A DNA stretch of 64,000 bases from the NCBI GenBank assembly GCA_007258455.2, contig VDFB02193867.1:570843283-570907282 (forward strand). Reading direction: 5' to 3'. A program made the translations under genes and the position numbers. Below are positions 35,330-47,798 of this stretch, in pieces. This DNA is from Sequoia sempervirens. Lineage: Eukaryota > Streptophyta > Pinopsida > Cupressales > Cupressaceae. How positions within the stretch are numbered: position 1 is the first letter of the stretch; every line of letters begins with the position of its first letter. The notes under the pieces are model-generated. The model was not told the origin of the DNA, made no database searches, and saw nothing but the letters and a program-made list of their open reading frames with translations.

Positions 35330-36025
35330 TCGAGATTCTCTTATAATGTCTACATCATACGTTCTCATTATGAGGTTAACTTCAAATGAGTAACTTGAGA
35401 TTTCCTCACAAAGCTTCACACGCTATTTCATAATGGCTTCAAATCAAAATTGAGATTTGTCAAGATCATTAAAATAAGGATGTTGCATTACTTTTTTGCT
35501 GAGATTCTTTTTGATGGCTCATAAATCAATATTTTCTGCAAGGAGAGACCAATCAATTTTTAGTAGTTTAGTTATAGATACGTAAAGTAAAAGAAGAAAA
35601 AGAAACAACATCCAAAATGGAAATGAAATTAAAATAGATGGAAGGAACTTATAGATAGGCATGGCAATCTCTCAACTTAGTCACTCCTGTTCATACATCT
35701 TCATTGGGAGTTCCAAGATACCTATTGCACACAACACCTCTCATGAATAGAATATCTTGAAATTTGAGATGCTCTTATAATTTCTACATCATAAGTGCTC
35801 ATGATAAGGTTAACTTCAAATGAATAACTTGAAATTCCCTCACCAAGCTTCGCACACACTTTTGTAATGGCTTAAAATCATAATTGAGATTTGTCAAGAT
35901 CATCAAACTAAGGATGTTGCATTGTTTTTCTGGCTGAGATTCTTTTGGATGGCTCATAAATCTGCATTTTATGCAATGGGACACCAATTAAAGCTTACCA
36001 AGTTACTTACAGATACACAAAGTAA
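35330..36025. repeat. Direct duplication, spacing about 434 bp
   Basis: A stretch of about 260 bp is present twice: 'ttataatgtctacatcatac...' from about 35340 and 'ttataatttctacatcataa...' from about 35774. Shared segments include 'ggttaacttcaaatga' (35374 and 35808) and 'gagatttgtcaagatcat' further on. The two copies are clearly diverged. They lie just beyond the C-terminal side of the transposase-like pseudogene and might be subterminal repeats of that element; no matching inverted copy was found on the other side. Confidence 0.7.
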
Positions 36026-36109
36026 AATAAGATGATAGCATTGGCATCAAACAAATTAACGTGCATACAAGTATAAATTAATAAGAACCATTGTGCATAT
36101 ACTTACAAA

Positions 36110-37640
36110 TTATTCCAATGAACCATCTGAGTTTTCTCTACTCTTTATTGTGTCAAGTATTGCCTCATGGTCAGACACACAAACCTTCCACAAGGTCTTG
36201 TTCAAAGGTCTACCCTCATATTTAATCAAACGAACATTGGATACCATGACAAGGTTCGAGTAATGAAGAATCTTACGATGCGTGTCAAAGTCCTAAAATA
36301 GCCATTGTTTAACACTCTTATGTGGGTACCTTCTAAGCCATGTTCCAGTAACAACAAATGAGCCTGTAGGGTATTCGATGTTTTCTCCATCTATAACTAG
36401 GGCTTCCAATTTATTTTTGGCCTCAACACAACAACACAAGTAATATTTTGTTCCCTCTTCGTTGTCTTCATCTGCAATAACTGCATAAACATGCCTTGCA
36501 TTGATATGTACAACTACAAATCACTTGAAATTAGTCAACATTACAAATACAGTACAAAGTAAGATAACAATATGGAGTTTCAAAAACTAAGCAAGTAGAT
36601 ATATTACCTGGTTGAACTAGATCTGATATGTGGTCAAAGTTGACCAATGATTCCATCTCTTTTAGTTCCAATGCTATTAGAGGGTGATACATGTGAAGTG
36701 GGCTAAGATAACTTGTCCACCATTTGTCAACACACTCCCTTGACTCACAGTCATTCCAAGCTTGTATTGTACATGAAGAACAAAAGCATGCCATCTTACG
36801 TGTATTGATACTCCATGAACTTCCATTTGAGCTAAGGAAAGAGTGTAGCTCACTTGATCCTATTAGTGTACAACAATCCTCATATGGTGCAATTTCAGTA
36901 TCATCCATCAACCAAGAAAATCTATGAACTAAAGAGGTACCTTCATTACTTGGACCAATTGAATCATTACACCACTCAATGATTGATCTTGCATCTATCA
37001 ACTTTGTGATGTCTTTATACTTTAACTCTTCTCATGCTAATGCTCTTTTCATGCATGCTCCACACCATCATGCTCCCCCTTTCCATGCCCGACCTCACAA
37101 AATTTCCACATATGTTGAACACCTATAATGAGATGCATCTTGCACAACCAGTAGAACATGTGCGTGTTCTTGAATTGTGCTACACAATTATCCAACCACA
37201 ATATAGCCCAACTGTATGCTATGCCCCTTTGATCCAAATCACTATAGAACATCTAGAAGCAACCTTGCACGAACTCTAGAGAATGTGTGCAATCATCACT
37301 AATATAAAAGTGATACTCCCTCAATACCCTCCTTTGGTCCTCTATACTATTAGCTGCATGAATGAATGCTATGTGCACAAATATCAAAACCTGTGTGGAG
37401 TTGTAATACTATGACTACACCTCACGCTGTGGCCATAGAGTGTAGTTCTCTACAAAGTCAACCACTGATATTATGTTGCCAATTGGAAAGGTGTTCTTGC
37501 ATAGCTTGAATTGTGTGTCCAACCATCAGGCTCTATGGGTATGCCTTGCATACTCATACACTATATTGTCACGAAATATGGACATAAATTGATACACTGG
37601 AATCTTCTGAATAACCAAATCACACCTTTTTGCTTGAGAC
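36110..37640 (-). pseudogene. DDE-transposase-like gene (decayed)
   Basis: Minus-strand coding remnant in several frames. In order it shows DFVENYTLWPQ (about 37450), an EYHFYISDDCTHS segment (about 37300), WAILWLDNCVAQFKN (about 37190), MWKFCEVGHGKGEHDG (about 37100-37060), then SIIEWCNDSIG and the open stretch 36531-37001, and a C-terminal part with TGSFVVTGTWLRRYP (about 36350). The D.vENY, W.D.C..QFK and HGKG..DG blocks in this order are known to me from uncharacterised transposon-type proteins of plants and animals with a DDE-like core. I cannot name the superfamily. Three or more frameshifts and stops make it dead. Terminal inverted repeats were not found. Confidence 0.6.
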
Positions 37641-39499
37641 CTGTTGGTTTGTTTTTTTACTGTAACTAGGTTGGTCTTCTAATCTACCTATGGAATTTCC
37701 AATTCCAATCAAGGTCAGCTCGAAGGACCTAGACCAACTGACGAGGACTTTAAAAATCCTCCTACACTTCAGGCTCTGCAAGACCCGGGAGAGTGATCCC
37801 TTAATTCTTTTACAATCTTTACACTATTACCATAAACAACATTAACAACAATAGATAATCTCATTTAATAGCTCAACATAATAGGATAATACTGAATAGA
37901 ATTGGCTGTTCATCAGTAATATCAACTATTTGGAGCATGAGATAACTAGAACACCTAGGGATTTAAAATGATTTTTAATTTTGAAGATTTGGGACCAAGC
38001 TGAAAATAGTAGAAGTATAACACTTGACCAGTGCCAGAAAATGGGCTATGGAGTCATATAACCAACATTCATCCTATAGTGTTGAACATGTTATGAAAAT
38101 CCTTGCAAATGTTATCACATTATGACAACCAGACCATTGAAGTTTTATCTAATAACTCTTCTTATAAATCCACCTAAAACATAATATTCCTGTCACATGT
38201 GTTGAAGCAATTACACTATCCTTTGAACAAAAGGAAATAATAAATGCAACTTGTGCTTCATTAAAGCAATTACATTATTCTCATAATAGAAGGAAACATC
38301 ATATATCACTCTAATGCAGCAAATGTGCATGACAAGACTTAGATAACATTATTATTGAATCCAAAAGAGTAATACATCTCAGAAATGGAGACAATTATCA
38401 GCTAAAATAAACATAAAAGCACAATTCAAAACACACACTTTCAGATTAATGACTCAATTACAATTATCCTAGCATTACAGTTCTACCCAAAGCTTTTGCC
38501 TGACTTGCAGAGCTTTCAGAAATTGGAATCCCAGCCTTTTCCTTTTCTTTACAATTGAGAGAAGAAGAGAATAAAAGAGAAACAAGAAAATCCCTAAGAT
38601 CAATTTGATCCATAGATGCCATCTGGAAAACTCAATCCACTGTCGATCAACAAGCTGCTCAAAACATCTCTCATCTCTCTGTAACTGAATTTTCCTCTTT
38701 ATTTGCCTTTGTTGTTAGTTGTCTTGCAACAGAAAATTAGCCCATGTGATAGAATTCCATTCCATTTAGCAACTGCGTGAAAATTCTCCTTGTGCCCATG
38801 ATTTTTTTTGTTTCAACTCTTTTCTTTCTGTTGCTGCACATAATGTTTAAAAAATTCACTTATAGGCTTTAATTTCACTTCACAAAAAGTGAGAACATTT
38901 ACCAATTTATTGGGCAAAAGAATTTTACTTGTGCACCTATATTCACTATTTCACCTTACATTTCCAACAAATACATACCACTTTTAATAGTGAATATTTA
39001 TCCATTCTCCCCATGGAAATCACCTTTATTTTACATTCAAATGAAAGTCCACTTTATTTCACAAATAAGAAGACATTTAAGATTATATCGGGCCCCCTTT
39101 TAAAAAAATTCAAAACCTCATCACGAGAAAAAATTTAACCTTACTCTTGAACTTAAGTAAATGAGCTTTCAAAAACTTTTAATATTTCACCCAGGCCACA
39201 TAATAAACAATGTTTATTTTAGGCATTAAAGCCCCTCGTATGCTTTCCACCACCCTGGGCCCACCAGGAGCCATGTGTCACAAGCCTGCAACCTCGCCAA
39301 GAGGCAAGTTGGGATCGCGATATGGTGGGGTGTGGTTCATATTAGGCTGGAGTTTTGCTTTGTTCTCCACCGTCGGATCTCAACCTTGCATCTTTCACTT
39401 GTTGCTCTAAATTCCTTTTCGGGTAATGCATGAACTCTGCAAGTCTTCGCTTGTTCATGGCGGCAAGAGTCATTCTCCAATCTGGTGGTTGCCATTTCC
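37641..39499. other. No recognisable gene
   Basis: Mostly AT-rich. A CpG-containing patch lies at about 39220-39380. Short frames only. The region 37780-38760 could be an old LTR, but ends and duplications were not found. Confidence 0.35.
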
Positions 39500-40970
39500 C
39501 TTATACTGGCAAGTTTCATCTAATCTAGAGTTTTTGGGCCTTTTCAACAAAACCATTATGTGCTTATCCTACTTCAACTACGGCGTAGCTTTCCTTGTAT
39601 TCCTCTCTGTATTCTACCCTATCAACGCTTTGAGGGATGTCCATACCCTTGTTCCATTGATGTGTGCTTTCCAGTGTGTACCCTGGCTTCTGGCACGTTT
39701 GCTTGAAAGTTTCGAAGGATTTCCAAAAAAACCACTTTGTGCATATTCTACAATCCTGGCATCCGTGCGTGATATGATGGATGCATTTGCTTGAAAAGTT
39801 TCTGAAACTTTTCACATTTTCATTTTTTTCTTTTGGCGTGACATGGGACCACACTCCATTCTCATTTTGCTCACAAATATCTCAAGTTTTCACAAACCCA
39901 TCTGGTCTGGTGATGGTGCCCTCATCTTTACATGCATTTGTTTTAAAGTTTCTGCATCCTTTTCAAATCATTTTGTGTACTGTGTTGTTGGTGCCTCCTA
40001 TTTCAACAAATCCATTTTGTGGATTTCTCCCAGTGTTGGAATCTCTTTCATTTGCTTGAAAGTTCCTGAAGGTACGCTACCCATGGATTTTGCTTGGTTT
40101 CTAAAACCCTTGAGTAGCATTTTGTATACAACCATTGCCATCTCCATTTTATTTCTCCTCTAGCGCGGGCTCTCCATAGGGCATAGCATTTTTATTTTCT
40201 TGGAAAGAGCTCACGCTTTGAAAGCTTCTAAAGCCTCTCATCATATTTATTCTGTGCGCACTCCACATATGATGGCATTCCAAAGGTTATGTTTAATAGA
40301 GATACTTCAAGCAGTCCACATGCCCTGTCTATTTCTCATAAATTTTTTCCAAAGTTTTTAAAGTTGTTTCCACATATCCATTTAGTGCATTCATGTTGCG
40401 CCTTATGGCATTCCAACTGCCAAATGCATTTTCCATGATGATGACTGCGTCGTGCTTTGCCTTCATTAATTCCTGAGACCTTTTCAACAAATCCATAGGT
40501 TTATGTATTACTCTCTTCATCGAGCCTTTTCTTTCACATTACACCTGCAAATTGCTTTTGCACTTAAAAGTTTCTAAAACATTCTCCATTGATCATGTCG
40601 CCCGATTCTATTTGCCAAAGAATTTCCAAAGACTTCTCACAGGTATTTTGTGCATTCATACATTCATCTATGTTGCATCCATCTTGTTTGAGAGCTACGT
40701 GCTTTTGTGGCCTTCATGGCACTCCATGAGTTGACATTTATTCAGAGTTTTCTAAATGCCTATCAACAGACATTTTTGGTTGATGCGCGTGCCCTCTGTG
40801 CTGCATTTGCAAGAAAGTTTCTTAAGGCTATGCAGTGGCTATGGATGTAGCTCAAACGCAAGTCTTTATTCTTTATACACTGATGGTTGTCTCATCTCAT
40901 TCTATTCACTGCAAGTGCGTGGCATCTTCTGTTTGTATTTGTTAAAGATTCTAAGGCATTTTTAACATAA
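39500..40970 (-). pseudogene. PPR protein gene (decayed)
   Basis: Minus-strand remnant of a pentatricopeptide-repeat gene, the family that binds and edits or processes organellar RNA. Repeat-type segments recur in different frames: NVNSWSAM (about 40725), SWNAIRRNMNALNGYVETTL (about 40350-40420), LWNAIICG and EALEAFK (about 40220-40290), PQNGFVE-type (about 40005), SFETFKQTCQKPGYT and NKGMDIPQSV (39620-39730), and AHNGFVEKAQKL (about 39520-39560). These fit the PPR consensus 'sWNAMI.GYaQNG..eKALe.F.qM...G..P...T' and the 'GmdIHqsV' segment of PLS-class repeats. On the plus strand this appears as the recurring phrase 'ttcaacaaaaccattttgtgc'. Stops and shifts are everywhere. No DYW end was seen. 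Confidence 0.7.
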
Positions 40971-42059
40971 CTTTTGTTTTATGCTGCAAGCTCCATTTTG
41001 ATGCATTCCCAATTGGAAACCTGTCCCCTGTAGCCTGTAGTGGCGTTCATTACTTGTCAGAGTATTCAATATGTTTGCACCTTATGGTTTTCCCCATATG
41101 TTTGCACAAGTCACTGATCCATCAGCTCAAGGATAAGCAAAGTGTTGAGGTAAGACACCATATAAGTAGCAAGTCTAGATGCAAAGCATGTATAACTTGT
41201 TAATAAAGAACTTGGAATTTCACAATTGCTTTTCCTATTCCATGTATTGAACAGGTATGCACTGTTTGGTGGTTACTGCCTCTACAACATCACAATATTC
41301 CTTTCATGAGTTTCCTCAAGGTGCTTTTCCTATCCTGATGATATGCACCAAAGAGTTCCTGCTGCAGATTACAATCTCCTACATTTTATATGCTTCCTTG
41401 AACATACCCCTCTTTGTGTAGTGCCATATAAAAGATCAAATCATACATCTTCCCATGTGTGATATCCATCATTGTATCAACTATATAGGCCAATGGAGGC
41501 ACTTCTTAGACAATGAACTCAATAGGGACAAACCAAGTGGTGATTATATTTATCTACTAAGAATATGTAGTCAAAACCCAATGTCATGTAAATAAGAGGT
41601 TCCCCAATAGGCTACACTGAAACACTTGAATCTCACAATTTTGTAAGGCATGTCGGGTCCCCATGTGGGCTCGGCTAAAAAAAATCATTTTCAAACAACT
41701 TTTGCTTCAAATTGATCAAACACAACTTCTGAATGATCTGGAAGCAAAATTACCTCTTGAGAGTGTGACATAGTATCTGAGGAAAATAGAGGAAGAAGGT
41801 TGTGGAAGAACATAGACTGTAAGCAAGGAGATGAGAGAGATTATAAATATTCATATAGGATAGGATGGAATACAAGTGAGAAACACTTGCTGGGAACTAT
41901 TTGTTTAGAGCATGGCATTTAGCTTGATGGTTTCATGTCTAGGTACTAATGTCCCCTTTTAGTAATCTATAGTGATTATGGAACAGTGTTTAAAAATTAT
42001 AGATTGAATACAATCTCAAAAACAATATATTTTGTCGATTTGGTTTTTTAATGCAACAA
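40971..42059. other. No recognisable gene
   Basis: Mixed non-coding sequence between the PPR and tubulin remnants. It could contain further decayed exon or intron pieces of either, but I see no clear block. Confidence 0.35.
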
Positions 42060-43135
42060 TGAGACAATCAAGAGAATAAACTATGCACATGGCACTTTCT
42101 TCAGTGAAACTGGACATGGAAAGTATATTCCCAAAGCTCTATGTATTGATCTTGAACCAACAATCATCGATGATATTATCTAACAAGGACATACATGCAA
42201 CTATTCCACCCTGAACATCTTATTTCTAGCAAGGAAGATGTAGCTAACAACTTTGCTTCATGCCATTATATAGTGGTCATATTTCCTCATCCTCTAGACA
42301 TCTTCTCTCTTAACAACACAAATATGGGAAGAGCTTGGCCAATTTACAAATTCTTGTACATAGTTATTAGCTTAATTCATTTTGAAGTTTAGCATTTTAT
42401 TCTGCTTGTATATATGCAAATATTTTTAGTAAGAGAGCCTACTTTGGGGATTATGTGATTTTATCTTCTCCCATCCCATCCCTCCTTTTTTCTCAAATAT
42501 GAGCTAGTCAGGTACATGCTCAAAATCAACATGGGAGTCTGAGGGGGGTTATTGTTTTGGAAAATATTTTCCCCTTCCATTTCACCATGAACGCTCTATT
42601 TGTAGAGCTGGCCAATTTGTTAAACAATATATCAAAGCATGTATACCCTTCCAATCCATTTTTTCTGCAATGTTGCTCTTCATGATATAAATCCTCTTTG
42701 GTTGCATAAATGCAACATGTATCTTTGGATGAGAATTTGTACTAGCCATATGGTCATTGGCAATGAAGGAAATATAGTCCAGGGTAGGAACTGCGAGAAG
42801 ATGAAAACACTTAAAAATTGTATGAAAGTGAGGACATTATACATGAGTTATGCATTCAATTGTTTGGATAAGTTCTTTGAATTCTTTTGTTTGTAATTGT
42901 TCTGATAGTGGATTTTCTTTTTCTAATTGACAGTGGGCAAATATGCATTAGATATTTGTCTATACCAAACAAGGAAGCTTTGTGACAATTGCAATAGTTT
43001 GCAAGGGTTTTTAGTTTTCAATGTTGTTGGAGGAGGTACTGGGTCTGTACTAGGATCCTTACTCTTGGAACATCTTTCTATTGAATATGGAAGAAAACCA
43101 AAGCTAGAATCTACTATATATCCTTCCCCTCAGGC
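42060..43135 (+). pseudogene. Alpha-tubulin pseudogene fragment with intron
   Basis: Two exon pieces of an alpha-tubulin gene are recognisable. The first (about 42090-42275) reads [20 protein letters not shown] and PTIIDDI, then a stop and shift, then [20 protein letters not shown] and CHY. The second starts after a TTGACAG acceptor at about 42935 and reads [20 protein letters not shown] and [20 protein letters not shown] up to STIYPSPQ at about 43135. In a working gene these segments are continuous coding sequence; here they are separated by about 660 bp of intron-like DNA, so it is a DNA-level duplicate, not a processed copy. The tubulin signature GGGTGSG has become GGGTGSV. The donor after YPSPQ is GC instead of GT. 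The N-terminal exon and the rest of the C-terminal half are missing. Confidence 0.88.
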
Positions 43136-45092
43136 ATGGTTCCTCCTATACCATCTTACATCCTATTTAAGCTAAGTTGTTTGAATCTTTACGAAAACAT
43201 TAAATCTTATATGTATGTGCTTATTTGGTTTATAGATTATTACTAATGAACTTGTTAACATCATTAGGAAAAAATATAGCCTGTTTCTCATGTGATGCAC
43301 ATTACTCTATTCTGCAATGAAAACCTTCAATTGCCACTAAAAATAGTGAACAATAAACAATAAAACTGCAAAAAATGTACAACTTTCCACAAAAAAATAA
43401 ACAAAACATACATTTCATGGCTAAATTATAGTATAAATTCTCTTACAATATCTTCCCCAACCCAAACCAAAAACTCCTGTTCCAACAACCCACTACCTCC
43501 TAATAAACAAAAACCCTAATCTAAAATAGGGAAACACGATTAACTACACTATAGCAGTCATGCTTCCCATAAACAGTGAACACAACAAAATTTCTTAAAA
43601 TATCTGAATGCCTATAATTGATGGGAAGTGATAGTCACGACATTAATTGGTTCATTATGCATCAACATCCCATCTTTTAAAATTTCTAAACCTTATGGTT
43701 CAGAGGAATCTGATTTTGTAAGTTACAATAAGGAAACTAGATAGATATAGGTTTAGGAAATATAGTAAAGAAGCAACACTATTCATTATATTTAATTGTG
43801 CTAGTGTGTGTGTAGATGTCAGAGGACTTACTCAACTTATTTCTCAGAATATTTACCCTCACCAGGATGCCAAATTGAGCCTTCTACTTCACTTATACCA
43901 ATTCCAACTTGTCAATTTTATCCACATGTCCATTACTATCTCTAACACAATGTGTAAATATTGGATTATTAATGGTATGTAATTTTAGCTTCAGAAAAAT
44001 ACAACTTATAGTTGCTGAATCAAGTTATTATCCCATGGTTTAAATTTTTGATTTGTGTTGTTCCTTGTGCAACCTTCCTATACCTTTGAGGAAAAATTCT
44101 TGATAGCAAATGCATAGTGTGGATCAAATATCCAAAAATATCAAGTGCATTGCGGACTTTACGCTATTTCTCATAACTAATGATTGTACACCATCTAACA
44201 AATTTCAAGATTACTATTAAGTTGTTATAATATCAACACTGTTGTTAAAACATAGTAGACACAACAAATAAAAACAGCATTACTCTGGCACATTTAGGCA
44301 AGAATTTCGTTGCTCTGTAGCTCTTGTTTTGTAATGTCACTCTACAATTCTTTATTAGATATTAGGGTTAGAAGTACAACCATAGTTATGGATAGTGTTA
44401 CGATTAAGATTAGGACAATGGTTTAGAATTTATTGTTAGGATTAAGGTTAGATTTAAGGTGTTAGTTAAAGTTAGGGTTAAGGTTAGATCATGCAAAGAA
44501 CTAATTAACAATACTAAAACACTATAATTAACATAACTTGCGTTTTATTTTTATTTTTATTCACATTAATAAAACTTTTTTTTTTCAAATTAAAAAACAA
44601 TAATTACAATACATAAAGACAAGTACTAACCACTACTTGACACTTGTTTTACTTGAAATAAAATAAAATAAATGTGAAACTACAACAATTATTATTTAAA
44701 AACTCAATCCTAATATAGAGCACTCGTAAAATTTAAAATATGTCTTATAATTAATACAAAGTATTCACACTTGGAGCAACGGATACCGCTGTTCTCCTAC
44801 AATAAATACAATTGCCACGGAGTCCATCCCTCCACTCCCGCAAGCGATTCAATTCTACATTATAGTTTTATAAGTCACTTGATAAAATCCTTCAACTTCC
44901 ATAATTAATATATTTTTAACATTTTATCACTCAAAATATTGTACTTGCACACTTATGTTCTATATTGCCTAGACATTATTTCTTTCTCCAATGCTATGAA
45001 TTACAACGTGTCACTAATCGAGTCCTCCATAAGTAAGAAAATCTTGATCACTAAATCCAGCGGATTTCTTATAACCTGTTTCTATAATTCAT
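43136..45092. other. No gene; telomere-like words
   Basis: AT-rich intergenic DNA downstream of the tubulin remnant. At about 44365-44490 degenerate 'ttagggtta' and 'ggttaaggttag' words cluster, which looks like decayed interstitial telomere-type sequence or chance simple sequence. The 3' flank of the second GDSL gene lies at the right end. Confidence 0.4.
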
Positions 45093-47798
45093 TCAAACGG
45101 AGAAGAGCTGTCTCAAGTTTATAGGAAAAGACTCGTTTGGAGTACCATCCATGAATTTCCTGGCTACAAGGCTATTCGTGGCCTCCGTTGGGTGATATGC
45201 GTCCCAAAATATATATCTCGATCGATCACTGTTGCAGAATCCTATGTTTGGCAGGCACGACACTATTCCTCTGAACTGCCCACCAGCTCCACAGCATGCG
45301 GTATTAGGATTCTCAAAGCCTGCATATATTTAAAGTAATAGAAAATTAGTTTTTAAATTTAATTATTAGATGTGGTCAGTGGAAAAAGAGATTGTTGTGT
45401 GTTTTTTATCAATATTTTGGATTATATTCCCCACTAGTCTCTTATGGAGAAGAACAGAGTGATTCAAAATGTTGAGAAAAAATATATACAGTTGATTCAA
45501 AAAACAATCAAACTTAAGAATACTACATAAATTATAGAAAACTCATGCTAACAAAAGAATCATTTTTTGAAAAAAATTAATGTAATATAGATAATCTTGA
45601 CATGACCAAAAACCAAGATCAGTGGAATATAGCTATAAATTAGCTGGGTCAAATAGCCAAATCTATCTAAAATTAAAGGTTTTCCCTCTTTTATGAAAGA
45701 TGTGTACATAAAAAAGGGAAATGTATTGCAGCCTCTTACCGTACTTCTGGTAGTTTTTGAGGATGTCCATCACAACGTCGTAAGTATTGAGATACACAAA
45801 ATGAGAATCAGGTAGACTAGAATTTAGCTGGGTAATAAGCTGTTTCAAACGATTGTTATAGTTCACTACCAGATTATTGGACTGAGAAATACATATGCCA
45901 TTCGTAGATTTGTTTAAAGACAATTCGAATGGCGTGCATCCGAGAGGCCCGATTCCTGCTATAGCAAACTTCCTGGCCCCTAAACTGAACAATCTCTGTT
46001 AAAACAGAAAAGAAAAGAAAAAAGGGGTTAGCTGCCATGTTAAGTGCAAACCAATACTCTTCTAGTGCTAAAAAGTGGTCAGCTATAACAAAACTGCCTA
46101 ATTTCTCATTTTATTACATTCGAGATTGAAAAACTCTTCAGGGTTTTCTAAGTTCAGTTCATTCCTTTGAGCGAAGATGGTTGAGAAATCTTACCATAAG
46201 TAAAACGCCTAGCTGGGATATGAGCTCCTCCTGGAACTCCTCTGGTGTGAAACGAGCCCTCATGGGTGAGACAGGTAAAAGATAGTTAATGAGATAATCA
46301 TTTGAGCCTGTTGTCACGGTAAATACAGATTTCTCAAGGAACTTCATAGCGCCGGCTTCGGTTAGTATATCGATGAGTTCCATCCTCGATGTTTCGAAGT
46401 ACTCAATCTGTTGCTGCAGTGCAATACGCGCGGCCTGAACCCAAAACAATGGATGATCATGAGGATCTTATTCTTTGATTCCACAATCTTGGTCAATTTC
46501 AATGTATAAGAGCTAAGGATTGTAGTGTCCCACGTAATGTGCCCATCAAATAGAAACACCAGATAAGCATATCAAAGGAATACCCAAAACATTTTATCTT
46601 GCAGCCTAATTAATAGAATTTCTGGTTAATCGTCTTCTTCCTATATGAGCTTTGATGAAAAGAAACACAAAAGAACAAATAATATCTTCGATAGCCCGCC
46701 AAACAGAGAAGATGATGAAAAAACTGTTGGGATATTTCAGAGTTCATGGAAATCCGGAGTTTTTTGAAAACACAATAGGCGAAATTACTGTTGGGGATTC
46801 TAAATTCGAAGCCTAGGTTTTCTGATATCTTCACATGAACTGAACATAATAGATTGCTAAGAGAGGGGTCCAGTGCTTCACAGGCCTGCGAAGGCAACGG
46901 AGTCTTTCAGAGACAACAAAATGCCCAAGCAATGGAAGACCTCCAATTTAGGAGAACTACATCTGCAAAGACCTAAAGGGAAAGTGAAAAGCCCTATAAT
47001 CAAACATCAATTTGGCTCGAAAACAAACAAAGTTTAGCAATGAGAGGACAACAGACACATTCCAAAATATTTTTCCTAAACAGATACTTAGACACAGCCC
47101 AAATGCCAGGCTCATTATCCTAGTTTATGTAGTACAGAGGCCTACAAACTAAACACAAATACAGAGTAACATTCAATTCCATCCATGGGCCATCAAAATT
47201 TTACTTCTCAGCATGCAAGATATGTTACAAATTCTCCACAACAACACTGGATTTGACATATAAGCTTCAACACACACCAAAAAAGAAATGCATTCAAAAA
47301 CATACAAAGAGAGATCCGGTGACGTTGAGGATTCCAGATGCCCCTGATGCATAGTTCACTCCAGGAAGTATGAGAGCTCCCTTGGTGGTGGGTGACAAGT
47401 ATGGTTGGGGTAACATTGTCTTCCCAATGCTAAGTCCTGCAAGATTTAAACGAGTAAATGAGAATCTGAACCATCAAGTGAGAGTTTATCAAATCCTGGA
47501 AATCTAATTGCATTAAGTGAGAGGTTATCAATTGCTTTAATCTCATGCCAAGTTATATACCAATGATGTCGGGGATTGTTTTGCCATTGGTGAAACGGCC
47601 CGTGGGTCTGCCCCCTGAAAGTGTGAAATCAATCCCATAAGGGGGGAAATCAGCTTTTGAGAGGGATGCAATGTAATTGTTGTTGCCTGCGTCCGCCAGA
47701 GAGTCACCAAATATGAAGAAAGGGATTTCACTTGATTCTGCAAATCCCATTGTTATAATAACTCCAAGGCTACATAGTATTCTCATCACAGGCCTCAT
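45093..47798 (-). CDS. GDSL esterase/lipase, intact catalytic blocks
   Basis: Secreted SGNH-type esterase/lipase of the plant GDSL family. Five exons on the minus strand: 47798-47561, 47436-47306, 46434-46195, 45995-45740 and 45319-45093. All borders are GT-AG and the frame is continuous for 363 residues. The second intron is long (871 bp). A signal peptide covers about residues 1-20. Block I is [14 protein letters not shown] with nucleophile Ser33. Block II is [11 protein letters not shown]. Block III is the normal GSNDY with Asn168. Block V is [13 protein letters not shown] with Asp328 and His331. All catalytic positions are therefore present. Exon number and phases (1, 0, 0, 1) equal those of the gene at 8114-9662, so the two are paralogues pointing towards each other about 35 kb apart. 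A minus-strand ACGTGTC word (ABRE-like) lies near 47865 upstream. Substrate is unknown. Confidence 0.95.

Noticed and set aside
39426..40163. Plus-strand hydrophobic frames of 92-122 codons
   Set aside because: They are antisense shadows of the decayed PPR repeats on the minus strand.
46610..46897. Minus-strand frame of 95 codons
   Set aside because: It lies in the long second intron of the GDSL gene and has no recognisable domain.
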